From NCBI RefSeq assembly GCF_042643245.1, contig NZ_JBHRSK010000004.1, forward strand, positions 930,001 to 994,000: a DNA stretch of 64,000 nucleotides. The letters run 5' to 3'. Of this stretch, positions 17,460-24,705 are shown piece after piece (position 1 is the first letter of the stretch; every line of letters begins with the position of its first letter). Below the pieces are notes generated by a model. It searched no databases and was not told the origin of the DNA. It saw only the letters and a program-made list of their open reading frames with translations. The position numbers and the translations under genes are program-made. This DNA is from Acidimangrovimonas pyrenivorans. Lineage in GTDB: Bacteria > Pseudomonadota > Alphaproteobacteria > Rhodobacterales > Rhodobacteraceae.

Positions 17460-17475
17460 TTTGTCGCGGCGCAAA
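17460..17475. promoter_or_regulatory. FNR-shaped box before the Crp/Fnr gene and nnrS
   Basis: TTTGTCGCGGCGCAAA: one perfect CGCAA arm, one TTGTC arm. It sits 15 nt before the regulator's GTG start and about 142 bp from nnrS. Neither direction shows a well-placed -10, so it may serve autorepression rather than class II activation. Confidence 0.5.
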
Positions 17476-17609
17476 CACGCCTACCCGTTTCTAGCGCACA
17501 AGCTCGGGACAGGAAACCGATAGGCCGGCGAAGACGCGTTCCCTCCTGCCGGCCTCCGGGCGGCGCCTTCCTCCCTGCTGGCGCCGCCCGCCCAGACAGG
17601 ATCTCGACC

Positions 17610-18803
17610 ATGGCACATGCAATCCCCCGCCTTACCTATTCCGGCCCCGCGCTGTTCAGCATGGGGTTCCGGCCCTTCTTCCTGCTGGCCGGGCTGTTCG
17701 CCGCCATTGCCGTGCCGCTGTGGCTGGCCATGTTCACCGGCGCGGTCACGCTGCGCGGGCCGTTCGACCCGGTCGACTGGCATATCCACGAGATGCTGTT
17801 CGGCTATACCGCGGCGGTGATCGCCGGCTTCCTGTTCACCGCGGTGCCGAACTGGACCGGACGGATGCCGGCGCGCGGGGTGCCGCTGGCCCTGCTGGCG
17901 GCGCTGTGGCTGGCCGGGCGTCTGGCGGTGGCCGGGGTGCTGGGGCTCGACCCGGTCGCCGTGGCGGTGATCGACAGCGCCTTCCTGCTGGCGATCGGGG
18001 CGATGATCGGGATCGAGATCGTCGCCGGCCGCAACTGGCGCAACCTCAAGGTGCTGGTGCCGGTGACACTCTATGCCGCGACCAACATCGCCTTCCACCT
18101 CGGCGCGTTGAGCGGGGCGGGCACCGAGGGGTCGCGGCGCGCCGCCTTCGCCGTCATCCTGTTCCTGGTCATGCTGATCGGCGGGCGGATCATCCCCAGC
18201 TTCACCCGCAACTGGCTGGCGGCGCAGCGAGCGGCGCGGATGCCGGTGCCGGTCAACCGCTTCGACGGGATCAGCCTGGCCGTGGCCGCCGCGGGCCTGC
18301 TGCTCTGGGTCGCCGGGCCGGACAGCGTGGCGACCGGGGTCACCCTGCTGGCCGCCGCCGGGCTGCAACTGGTCCGGCTCAGCCGCTGGCGCGGGCTGGC
18401 CGCCTGGCGCTCGCCCCTGCTGCTGATGCTTCACCTGGCCTATGCCGCCCTGCCCGTCGGCCTGGCGGTGACGGGGCTGGCCGCCTTCGGCCTGGCCTCG
18501 CCCGTGGCCGGCTATCACCTGCTCGGCATCGGAGCCATCGGCGGCATGACGCTCGCGGTGATGATGCGGGCGGCAATGGGCCATACCGGGCGGCCGCTGG
18601 TCGCTGGCCGCCTGCTGAGCCTTGCCTTCCTGCTGGTGCTCGGGGCGGCCCTGATCCGCGTCCTCGCGGCGGACACGATGGGCGGGCTGGTCCTCGCGGC
18701 GGCCCTGTGGACGGCGGGCTTCGCGCTGTTTTCGCTCAAGGTCGGGCCGTGGCTGGTCACGCAGCGCGCGGGCCGCAAGCGACCCTCCGGGGCGGCGCGC
18801 TGA
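17610..18803 (+). CDS. nnrS: NnrS family heme-copper membrane protein
   Basis: A 397-residue polytopic protein with about 12 hydrophobic segments. It opens with the family signature LFSMGFRPFFLLAGLFAA and contains conserved histidines (WHIHEMLFGY, RIIPSFTRNW, GYHLLGIGAIGGM, MMRAAMGHTG). NnrS protects against NO-derived iron complexes and is usually controlled by NnrR/NsrR-type regulators. Divergent from the Crp/Fnr regulator and convergent with ubiV, consistent with the surrounding denitrification island. Confidence 0.9.
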   Translation: MAHAIPRLTYSGPALFSMGFRPFFLLAGLFAAIAVPLWLAMFTGAVTLRGPFDPVDWHIHEMLFGYTAAVIAGFLFTAVPNWTGRMPARGVPLALLAALWLAGRLAVAGVLGLDPVAVAVIDSAFLLAIGAMIGIEIVAGRNWRNLKVLVPVTLYAATNIAFHLGALSGAGTEGSRRAAFAVILFLVMLIGGRIIPSFTRNWLAAQRAARMPVPVNRFDGISLAVAAAGLLLWVAGPDSVATGVTLLAAAGLQLVRLSRWRGLAAWRSPLLLMLHLAYAALPVGLAVTGLAAFGLASPVAGYHLLGIGAIGGMTLAVMMRAAMGHTGRPLVAGRLLSLAFLLVLGAALIRVLAADTMGGLVLAAALWTAGFALFSLKVGPWLVTQRAGRKRPSGAAR

Positions 18804-18814
18804 GCGCGCCCCCT

Positions 18815-19723
18815 TCATCCGCGGGCTGCCGCCTCGATTCGCCGGTAGCCCGCAGCGCCATGATAGAATCCGTTGCTGAACTCGCGGCCGGCGCAGACCG
18901 GCGCCAGCATCGCCCGCGCCTCTTTCGCCCCGACCCGGCCCGCAAGGCGGTCGGCGAAGATCCCGGCGACGGCGACCATGTCGACATCCTGCGGCAGCAG
19001 CCGGGCGGCCGTGACGCCCATGGCGACGAGATCGGGCAGCTCATCGAGCAGTTCGACATAGCTTTCCGACTGGGTCTGGATGCCGTTGACCCGCAGGATC
19101 GGCTGCCCGTCCCGCGTCGCCAGCGGCATGCCGTCGGGATCGGCCTCGCAGACGAATTGGCAATTGTCCTTGGTCCGGCCGTGCGCCCGGGCGTGATAGC
19201 AGCGCGCCGAAACCGCCAGCGGCGCCCGGCCGAAGACCTGCACCTCGACGCCGAGCCCGAGGTCGTCCGCCGCCCGCGCGGCCACCGAAATCGCCTCGGC
19301 GGGCATCTCGGTCGGCAGGCAGACATGGGTTGCGCCCTGCTCGGCCATCCAGGCGATCGTCGCCTCGTTATAGGCGTTCAGGAACGGTCCGATGCGGTGC
19401 GGCCGGCCGGCGCGTGCCAGCAGGCCGGCAGCGTTGTTGATCTCGATCTCGGGATGCTCCAGCGCCGCCAGCCCCGCCGTCGCCTGGCGTTCGCGCGGTA
19501 GCATCACCTCGGCCAGCGAGCACAGCACCACCCGCTTGCCCGCGCGCTCCAGCCGCTCGATGGTCTCGGGCAGTTCGCGCTCGAAGAACGGCGCGCGTTT
19601 CGAGCAGATCACCTCGCCCAGATAGACGGTCCCGACCGGCGCCTCATCGGCGATCCGGGCATAGAAGTCGCGCTTTGTCTCGGCCGGCCAGTGATAGGCG
19701 ATCGGCCCCAGGGTCAGCTCCAT
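18815..19723 (-). CDS. ubiV: UbiV, oxygen-independent ubiquinone hydroxylation (U32 family)
   Basis: A 302-residue U32-peptidase-like protein. Cysteines 40, 175, 188 and 192 reproduce the spacing of the four [4Fe-4S] ligands known for UbiV (SARCYHARAHGRTKDNCQFVC). With UbiU it hydroxylates the ubiquinone ring without O2, and UbiT carries the lipid. Starts four nucleotides after the ubiU stop, in a unit with ubiT and a hemerythrin gene. Supplying ubiquinone under anoxia would support denitrification. Confidence 0.9.
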   Translation of the reverse strand: MELTLGPIAYHWPAETKRDFYARIADEAPVGTVYLGEVICSKRAPFFERELPETIERLERAGKRVVLCSLAEVMLPRERQATAGLAALEHPEIEINNAAGLLARAGRPHRIGPFLNAYNEATIAWMAEQGATHVCLPTEMPAEAISVAARAADDLGLGVEVQVFGRAPLAVSARCYHARAHGRTKDNCQFVCEADPDGMPLATRDGQPILRVNGIQTQSESYVELLDELPDLVAMGVTAARLLPQDVDMVAVAGIFADRLAGRVGAKEARAMLAPVCAGREFSNGFYHGAAGYRRIEAAARG

Positions 19724-19727
19724 CGGC

Positions 19728-20744
19728 TCACCTCCATTTCTTGGTCTTGAACGCGCCCTGGGTCTCTTTCTGGCCTTCGGTCAGGGCGACCAGGTCGGCC
19801 AGGTCGGGCTCGACCCCGGCGCGGATGTCGTCGACGGCGCGACGGAAGGCGCGGACGACGCTGCGGACGTAGGATTTCGAGCGTTGCCGGCCCTCGATCT
19901 TGAAGGCGTGGACGCCGGCCGCCATCAGTTCGGGCAGCAGACGGCCGAGATTGAGGCTGACCGGCTCCTCGAAGGCATAGTAGCCCTCGGGTCGGTGCGG
20001 CGCGACATAGCGGCCCTTGCAGATCGTCGGGTAGCCGGCATTCTCGTCGGGCGCGAAACGGTCGATGGTGAAGCCGGCGAGGCAGCTGCGCATCGCCCCG
20101 TCGCTGTCGCGCTCGTAGGTGACATCGGCGGCGGGCGAGCAAACCCCGTCCATGTTGGTCGACTGCCCGGTCAGCCAGTTGGTCAGGCTGCAGCGGCCCT
20201 CGACCATCAGGCCGTGATTGCCGAAGACGAAGGTCTCGATCTCGCAGGGGATCTCCGACTTGATCTTGCGGATCTCGGGAATGGTCAGGATGCGCGGCAG
20301 CACCACGCGGCGGACGCCGAAATTCTCGCAGTAATAGCGGATCGCCTCGGGACTGGAGGCGGCCGCCTGGACAGAGAGATGCAGCCGGGCGCCGGGATGG
20401 GTTTCGGCGATGTGCCGGGCGACGCCCATGTCGGCGACGATGAAGGCGTCGACGCCCGCCCGCACCCCGATCGCCGCCGCCTCGCGCCACAGGTCGACCT
20501 TGCCGGCCGGCGGATAGGTGTTGAGGGCCAGCAGCACCCGCGAACCACGCGCATGGGCATAGGCGACCGAGGCCTCCAATTCATCGGGCGTGAAGTTCAG
20601 GCCGGGGAAGTTGCGCGCGTTGGTGGCATTGCGGAAGCCGCAATAGACCGAATCCGCGCCGGCATCGACGGCGGTGCGCAGGGCGGCGGGAGTGCCGGCA
20701 GGACAGACCAGTTCGCCCGCGTCGGAGAAATCGCTTTTCGTCAT
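19728..20744 (-). CDS. ubiU: UbiU, oxygen-independent ubiquinone hydroxylation (U32 family)
   Basis: A 338-residue U32 protein (ELVCPAGTPAALRTAVDAGA, NARNFPGLNF, FVFGNHGLMVEGRC). Cysteines 185, 202 and 242 match three of the four cluster ligands of E. coli UbiU by spacing; the first, expected about seven residues before 185, is not a Cys here, while Cys167 and Cys221 are possible replacements. Overlaps the end of ubiT by four bases and is followed by ubiV. Works as a UbiU-UbiV heterodimer. Confidence 0.9.
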   Translation of the reverse strand: MTKSDFSDAGELVCPAGTPAALRTAVDAGADSVYCGFRNATNARNFPGLNFTPDELEASVAYAHARGSRVLLALNTYPPAGKVDLWREAAAIGVRAGVDAFIVADMGVARHIAETHPGARLHLSVQAAASSPEAIRYYCENFGVRRVVLPRILTIPEIRKIKSEIPCEIETFVFGNHGLMVEGRCSLTNWLTGQSTNMDGVCSPAADVTYERDSDGAMRSCLAGFTIDRFAPDENAGYPTICKGRYVAPHRPEGYYAFEEPVSLNLGRLLPELMAAGVHAFKIEGRQRSKSYVRSVVRAFRRAVDDIRAGVEPDLADLVALTEGQKETQGAFKTKKWR

Positions 20745-21241
20745 TGTCGCCCACTCCGCCGTCTCAGCATCCCCAGGATCGCCCGGCCCGGCGGGCCGAA
20801 CAGGTCCGCCGTTTCCTGCGCGATCGAGCCGTCGACATCGTCGAGCGCGTTGCGCAGGCTGACGACGGCCTCGGTATTGCCCGAGATGATCAGGTCGCGC
20901 GAGAAGAAGGCGGCATCGCCGTCGCTTTCGCCGTCGACCAGTTCGAGCAGCAGCAGGAAGGGCCCCTCGATCCGCGCGTCGGGGACGGGCAGCCGGTCGC
21001 GCGGCACGGCGCGCAGCAGCGGCGCCTCGGGGTCCGGACGCAGATGCAAGGCGAACGGCAGTTCGACCGGGACGATGAGGAAATCGGCGGTCTGGTAGGG
21101 CGCGATACGGGCGAACATCTCGGGATGGCGCCGGGCCACCCGCTGCACGACCCGGGCCAGGACCGGGCGCAACGCGGCGCAGATCAGGCCCGTCGGCAGC
21201 AGCCGGCGCTTCGGGGGGAGAATTGTGTGGGTCTCGGTCAT
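20741..21241 (-). CDS. ubiT: UbiT, SCP2-domain lipid carrier
   Basis: A 166-residue protein with an SCP2-like sterol-carrier domain (ELPFALHLRPDPEAPLLRAV, then ISGNTEAVVSLRNALDD). UbiT binds ubiquinone precursors for the anaerobic pathway. The ATG at 21241 (MTETHTILPPKRR) has GAGGCGGCG in front and removes a non-homologous extension. It follows the hemerythrin gene by 10 nt and overlaps ubiU by four. Confidence 0.88.
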   Translation of the reverse strand: MTETHTILPPKRRLLPTGLICAALRPVLARVVQRVARRHPEMFARIAPYQTADFLIVPVELPFALHLRPDPEAPLLRAVPRDRLPVPDARIEGPFLLLLELVDGESDGDAAFFSRDLIISGNTEAVVSLRNALDDVDGSIAQETADLFGPPGRAILGMLRRRSGRQ

Positions 21242-21251
21242 CGCCGCCTCC

Positions 21252-21725
21252 TCAACGGGTCTCGAACTGCGGGAAGAGCACCTCGTTCTCGAGCCGGATA
21301 TGCTCTTCGAGATCGGCGATGAAGCGACCGAGCCCGTCATAAAGCGCCGTCCAGGTCCGGCAGGCGCCCTCGGGCAGGGTCAAATCGTCGGTCAGTTTCC
21401 GGATTTGGGCGATCTCGTCGCCGTGGTCGTCATGATCGGCGCGCATCGCGGCGATGGGCCGGTCGATCCCCGGCGCGCCACCCTTGCGGATCATCGGGAA
21501 CAGGATCAGTTCCTCCTTCTTCATGTGGACCTCCATCTCGCCGACCAGCCGCGACAACAGCTCGGCCAGCCCGCGGGGCGCCGTCTCATCGCTGAAATGG
21601 ACCGTTTCGACCAGGTCGGCGAGCCGTTCGAGTTCGGGCAGTTGCTGTCGGTGCCCGGCGTGATAACGGGTCTCGATATGGTGGGTGAGGGCCGCAGGGT
21701 CGTCGATGGGCGCGCAGGTCATCAC
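21252..21725 (-). CDS. Hemerythrin-domain protein, RIC/DnrN-like
   Basis: About 157 residues forming one hemerythrin four-helix domain. The di-iron pattern is visible: HHIETRYHAGH, HMKKEELILFPMI, MRADHDDHGDEI and LEEHIRLENEVLFPQF supply His and Glu ligands. This is the second domain of YtfE/ScdA/DnrN proteins (repair of iron centres after NO damage); the N-terminal ScdA_N domain with its cysteine pair is absent, so the protein is shorter than classical RIC (about 220). Start is GTG 21725 or ATG 21722 behind AAGGAG. Leads directly into ubiTUV. Confidence 0.83.
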   Translation of the reverse strand: MMTCAPIDDPAALTHHIETRYHAGHRQQLPELERLADLVETVHFSDETAPRGLAELLSRLVGEMEVHMKKEELILFPMIRKGGAPGIDRPIAAMRADHDDHGDEIAQIRKLTDDLTLPEGACRTWTALYDGLGRFIADLEEHIRLENEVLFPQFETR

Positions 21726-21727
21726 GG

Positions 21728-21913
21728 TCAGTCTCCTTCTGCGAGAGTCTCAATCTCGGCGAGGGCCCGATACCGGGAACGAATGCTGCGCTCGATGACG
21801 TGGGCGGCACATGCAGGCGGACAGGTCTCGCGCGCAGTCGCGGCCATCAGGGCTGCCGGAGCCTCGGACCGCAGGCGAGCAGCGACAATGCGCGGGGATG
21901 GAGCTGTGGACAT
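21728..21913 (-). CDS. Small protein resembling the C-terminus of group III truncated hemoglobin
   Basis: A 61-residue reading frame starting at ATG 21913 behind GGCGGAG. Residues 25-50 (TARETCPPACAAHVIERSIRS) resemble the final helices of the truncated hemoglobin encoded at 30928-31386 (TAQETCPPKGASHLIDCAER). Both genes lie divergent to closely related NsrR genes, so this could be what remains of a second hemoglobin after the locus was duplicated, or an independent small protein. Ends three bases before the hemerythrin gene. Confidence 0.45.
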   Translation of the reverse strand: MSTAPSPRIVAARLRSEAPAALMAATARETCPPACAAHVIERSIRSRYRALAEIETLAEGD

Positions 21914-21964
21914 CGGCGACTCCGCCAATCTGGTCTTCGCCACTTGGCTCTACGGGCTCGTATT

Positions 21965-21979
21965 GGTATTGTAAACACC
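21965..21979. promoter_or_regulatory. Rrf2/NsrR-type operator, copy 1
   Basis: GGTATTGTAAACACC: GGTATT and AACACC arms about a GTA centre. It lies 25 bp before nsrR copy 1 in the region shared with the hemerythrin-ubiTUV operon. A near-identical element stands at the same place before the paralogous gene at 31472. Probably the NsrR binding site. Confidence 0.6.
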
Positions 21980-22004
21980 TATTCAGCGCGACGGACAGGA
22001 AACC

Positions 22005-22433
22005 ATGCGTCTCACCTCTTTCACCGATTACGGGCTGCGTATGCTCATGCGTATGGCCAGCGCCCCCGACCGGCCGTTCTCGACCGCCGAGTTCGCCGAG
22101 GAGTTCGGCCTCTCCCGCAACCACCTGACCAAGATCATCCAGCGCCTTGCCCGCGAGGCCATCCTTTCCACCCGGCGCGGCAGTGGCGGCGGGGCGGTTC
22201 TGGCCCGTGCGCCCGAAGACATCCGTCTCGGCGAGATCGTGCGGCTGCTCGAAGATGGCCATGCCCTGGTCGAGTGCCTCGGCCCTGGCGGCGGAAGCTG
22301 CACCGTCGACGGCCAGTGCCGGCTCAAGGCCCGGCTGCGCCAGGCCGAAACCGCCTTTCTTGCCGAGCTCGACCGCTCGACGCTGGCCGATATCGCCTTG
22401 CCCGCCGCCGCCAACTTCCGAGTGCCGTCATGA
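22005..22433 (+). CDS. NsrR-like Rrf2 family regulator, copy 1
   Basis: A 142-residue Rrf2 protein starting MRLTSFTDYGLRMLMRMAS, with a winged helix (LSRNHLTKIIQRLAR) and cysteines 91, 99 and 105 placed as the Fe-S ligands of NsrR. Such proteins repress NO-defence genes until NO destroys the cluster. About 70% identical by eye to the protein at 31472. Divergent from the RIC/ubiTUV operon and translationally coupled (ATGA) to the small DUF6522-like gene downstream. Confidence 0.88.
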   Translation: MRLTSFTDYGLRMLMRMASAPDRPFSTAEFAEEFGLSRNHLTKIIQRLAREAILSTRRGSGGGAVLARAPEDIRLGEIVRLLEDGHALVECLGPGGGSCTVDGQCRLKARLRQAETAFLAELDRSTLADIALPAAANFRVPS

Positions 22434-22705
22434 CCGGGGTGATCCGCGACGAAAATGGCTTCACGGTGCCGGCCGAAGTGATCGCTACAGCCTTCGGGCT
22501 GACCGAGCGAGAGATGGCAGAGCGGATGCGGAAGGGAGAGATCACCAGCCGAACCGAAGCGGGCATCGGCGACGACGCCGGCCGGTGGCGGCTGAGTTTC
22601 TCCTATGCCGGCAGGACCTTCCGGCTGACGGTCGACGCTGCGGGAACGATCCTCAGCCGCGCGCGCTTCGACAGCGCGCTTCCCAATTTCCTCAATGACC
22701 TCTGA
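22430..22705 (+). CDS. DUF6522-like small protein
   Basis: A 91-residue soluble protein beginning MTGVIRDENGFTVPAEVIA. The core AERMRKGEITSRTEAGIGDD recurs in the protein at 26564 (RRGVRNGAITSRYKAGEGDH), and a diverged copy forms part of the Nfu fusion at 26874. I believe this is the family labelled DUF6522. Start overlaps the nsrR stop by four bases. Function unknown; constant linkage to Rrf2 regulators suggests a part in NO or Fe-S stress handling. Confidence 0.75.
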   Translation: MTGVIRDENGFTVPAEVIATAFGLTEREMAERMRKGEITSRTEAGIGDDAGRWRLSFSYAGRTFRLTVDAAGTILSRARFDSALPNFLNDL

Positions 22706-22851
22706 CAGGCGCCAATGTCCATTGCGTTGCCAAGCCGGACACACTGCCGGACACACTGCAGACCGGAAGACCCCGCGGCAGGTCATGCAAGATGCTTGAA
22801 GGTGAGACCGGGTTGTGCCGCTTGGCCCCTTACCGCGAAACAGGCCCGGGA

Positions 22852-22880
22852 TTGACAGCGTTCGATGCATCGCTTGATAC
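22852..22880 (+). promoter_or_regulatory. Sigma-70 promoter of the Crp/Fnr gene
   Basis: TTGACA (22852-22857), 17-bp spacer, TGATAC (22875-22880), 25 nt before the ATG at 22906. A 10-bp palindrome CGATGCATCG (22863-22872) sits in the spacer. A 12-bp tandem repeat (GCCGGACACACT twice, 22734-22757) lies further upstream. Confidence 0.6.
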
Positions 22881-22905
22881 TCGCTTCGCGCGAAAGGACA
22901 CCCCC

Positions 22906-23595
22906 ATGAGAGCTGAAGATGTCCCTGAGATGCGGAAGCTGCCACTGTTCTCTGGCATGCAACAGGACAACTTCGAGGCCCTGAGCCGTTGCGCATATGT
23001 CCAGACATTCCCGCCCCAGCTCGACTTGATATCGGAAGGAGAACCTTCGGATTTTCTTCATATCCTCGTTGAAGGTCGTGTCGAGTTGCTCGCTTCCTGG
23101 AAGCGCAACGAGACCATTTTGACTCTGGTTCCACCACTTTCGACCTTCATCCTCGCAGCGACGATAAGAGACGCCCCCTATCTGATGTCAGCCCGCACGA
23201 TAGATCGCTCTCGTGTTGTCCTGTTGCCATCGGAAGATGTGCGCAGGGTCTTTGAAACCGACAACGCGTTTGCGCGCGGCGTGGTTGCAGAACTGGCCCA
23301 ATGCTATCACGGGGTGGTCCGTCACGCCAAAGAACTCAAGCTGCGCACCTCGATGGAGAGGCTTGCCAACTACATTCTGCGCCAGTCCCGTGGTCAAACA
23401 GAATTCGAACTCGATATCGAAAAGACGCGGCTGGCATCCTATCTCAATATGACCGCCGAAAACCTGTCGCGGTCGATACGTGCTCTGCAGCCCTACGGTG
23501 TCAAGATCACTGGTGCCAATGTAACCATCGAGGCACCTGCCGAGTTGAAGCGCTTCGCCAAGCCGTCGCAGTTGATTGATGATTCCAGCAACTGA
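22906..23595 (+). CDS. Crp/Fnr family regulator, Dnr/NnrR-like
   Basis: A 229-residue regulator with a cyclic-nucleotide-like sensor (about 10-130) and a winged helix containing LASYLNMTAENLSRSIRAL. The ENLSR recognition helix keeps the glutamate and SR that read TTGA in FNR-type sites. No N-terminal cysteine quartet, so it is not an FNR oxygen sensor; a heme-type NO sensor of the Dnr/NnrR kind is possible. The gene is visibly less GC-rich than its neighbours and is followed by IS debris, hinting at acquisition. ATG 22906 chosen because it lies just downstream of the promoter and gives a normal length. Confidence 0.78.
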   Translation: MRAEDVPEMRKLPLFSGMQQDNFEALSRCAYVQTFPPQLDLISEGEPSDFLHILVEGRVELLASWKRNETILTLVPPLSTFILAATIRDAPYLMSARTIDRSRVVLLPSEDVRRVFETDNAFARGVVAELAQCYHGVVRHAKELKLRTSMERLANYILRQSRGQTEFELDIEKTRLASYLNMTAENLSRSIRALQPYGVKITGANVTIEAPAELKRFAKPSQLIDDSSN

Positions 23596-23666
23596 GAAAC
23601 AGGGCTCGGATCATGTGGCCGATGACCTGCTCCCCCTCGGTGTCCGCGCTCATGAGTTGGCTCTGT

Positions 23667-23866
23667 TCAGGGGGTGGTCCTCTCTCTCGACCGTTGCCGA
23701 TACTCCCACGGGGTAAGCCCGGCGAGGCTCGTGCGGGGCCCTTGCCGCGATAAGCGCGATAGAGCCTCTTCCAGTTCAGCATCCAGCCCTCCCGCCGGAG
23801 CAGGATGCGCAGACGTCGACAGCCGAACCGCCGGCGTCCGCCGGACAGCTCCCGCACTCGTCATCA
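23667..23866 (-). mobile_element. IS3 family transposase OrfB remnant
   Basis: Two fragments on the minus strand in different frames. The first (about 23857-23750) reads GGRRRFGCRRLRILLRREGW then KRLYRAYR, the start of an IS3-type OrfB. The second (about 23735-23667) reads TSLAGLTPWEYRQRSRERTT, the usual OrfB C-terminus. Everything between, including the DDE catalytic core, is deleted. Non-functional. Confidence 0.7.
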
Positions 23867-24243
23867 TGGACGGCAGCGAGCGTGACGAGACCGACGCTGA
23901 AATGCACTGCCCACGGCTCGGGCCCGCTTCGCTTTGCGCTTCCCACCGAAAACGGTTGCCCCCGCCACGCCTATTGTCGCGACGGGGCCCTTTCCGCCCC
24001 CAAGGGCCGGGAACCGAGAGCGAACGACCACAGCATCTTCGGGGGCGCGGAACTCGACAGACAGTGTCAGCGGACGATCGTCACGCCCCCTTCTACGAGT
24101 GACGCCACATCCGGAATTCCACCGTCGCGAGAAATGCCTTGCGCTGCCGACCGAGAACAACGCTGAGACCAGTGGTTTGCCACCTCAAATCCCCAAGGGG
24201 AGCAAAAGGGCACGGTGGATGCGCGAAACCAAAGCGCGCCGCT
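23867..24243. other. Gene-free stretch after IS remnant
   Basis: No reading frame here has a recognisable domain, ribosome site or neighbour relation. With the IS3 debris just before it, it is best regarded as decayed mobile or intergenic DNA between the Crp/Fnr gene and the Rrf2 gene. Confidence 0.4.
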
Positions 24244-24675
24244 TCATCGCGCTCCGCGGGACAGGCCAAAAGTCTCGGGCTCCAAGAGCACATCCTGCAA
24301 TGTGTGCGCGTCCATCACCTCCATGTAGGCTGCGAGCGCCTTTGACAGGACGCCCGGCAAGCGGCAGGCGGGAAGGATCGAGCAGGAGCTGCCGGGTCCG
24401 AAACATTCGACCATATGGAAATCGGGCTCCGTCGCCCGGAGGACGTCTCCGAGACGGATCGCGCCGGGCGCGCGCCCGAGCGTGAAGCCGCCGCCCCGGC
24501 CACGCTGCGACCGCAGGAAGCCCGCCGTCGACAACATTCGCACGACCTTCATCAGATGCCCGCGCGAAATCTCATGAGCAGCCAAGGTCTCGTCGATGGT
24601 CACCATGCGGTCATGATGTGCAGCGGCGAACAGGAGCACGCGCAGGGCGTAATCCGAGGCCATCGTCAGTCGCAT
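24244..24675 (-). CDS. Rrf2 family regulator, third paralogue
   Basis: A 143-residue Rrf2 protein (MRLTMASDYALRVLLFAA) with winged helix EISRGHLMKVVRMLSTAG and cysteines 91, 98 and 104, the NsrR-type Fe-S arrangement. It lies 30 nt after the GltD-like gene and is probably cotranscribed with it. It differs clearly from the two NsrR copies at 22005 and 31472 and may sense something else (iron, Fe-S status or NO). Likely acts at the AT-rich palindrome at 26235-26251. Confidence 0.83.
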   Translation of the reverse strand: MRLTMASDYALRVLLFAAAHHDRMVTIDETLAAHEISRGHLMKVVRMLSTAGFLRSQRGRGGGFTLGRAPGAIRLGDVLRATEPDFHMVECFGPGSSCSILPACRLPGVLSKALAAYMEVMDAHTLQDVLLEPETFGLSRGAR

Positions 24676-24705
24676 GGGGCGCTCCGTTGCAGGGGTTCCA
24701 TCGTC

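Noticed and set aside
17481..18818. 445-residue minus-strand frame
   Set aside because: Antisense to nnrS, rich in Arg, Gly and Gln; shadow.
22734..22757. 12-bp tandem repeat GCCGGACACACT
   Set aside because: Only two units; too short to call an iteron or operator without more copies.
23864..24160. 98-residue frame between IS3 debris and Rrf2 gene
   Set aside because: No ribosome site, no domain; overlaps other frames of equal quality.
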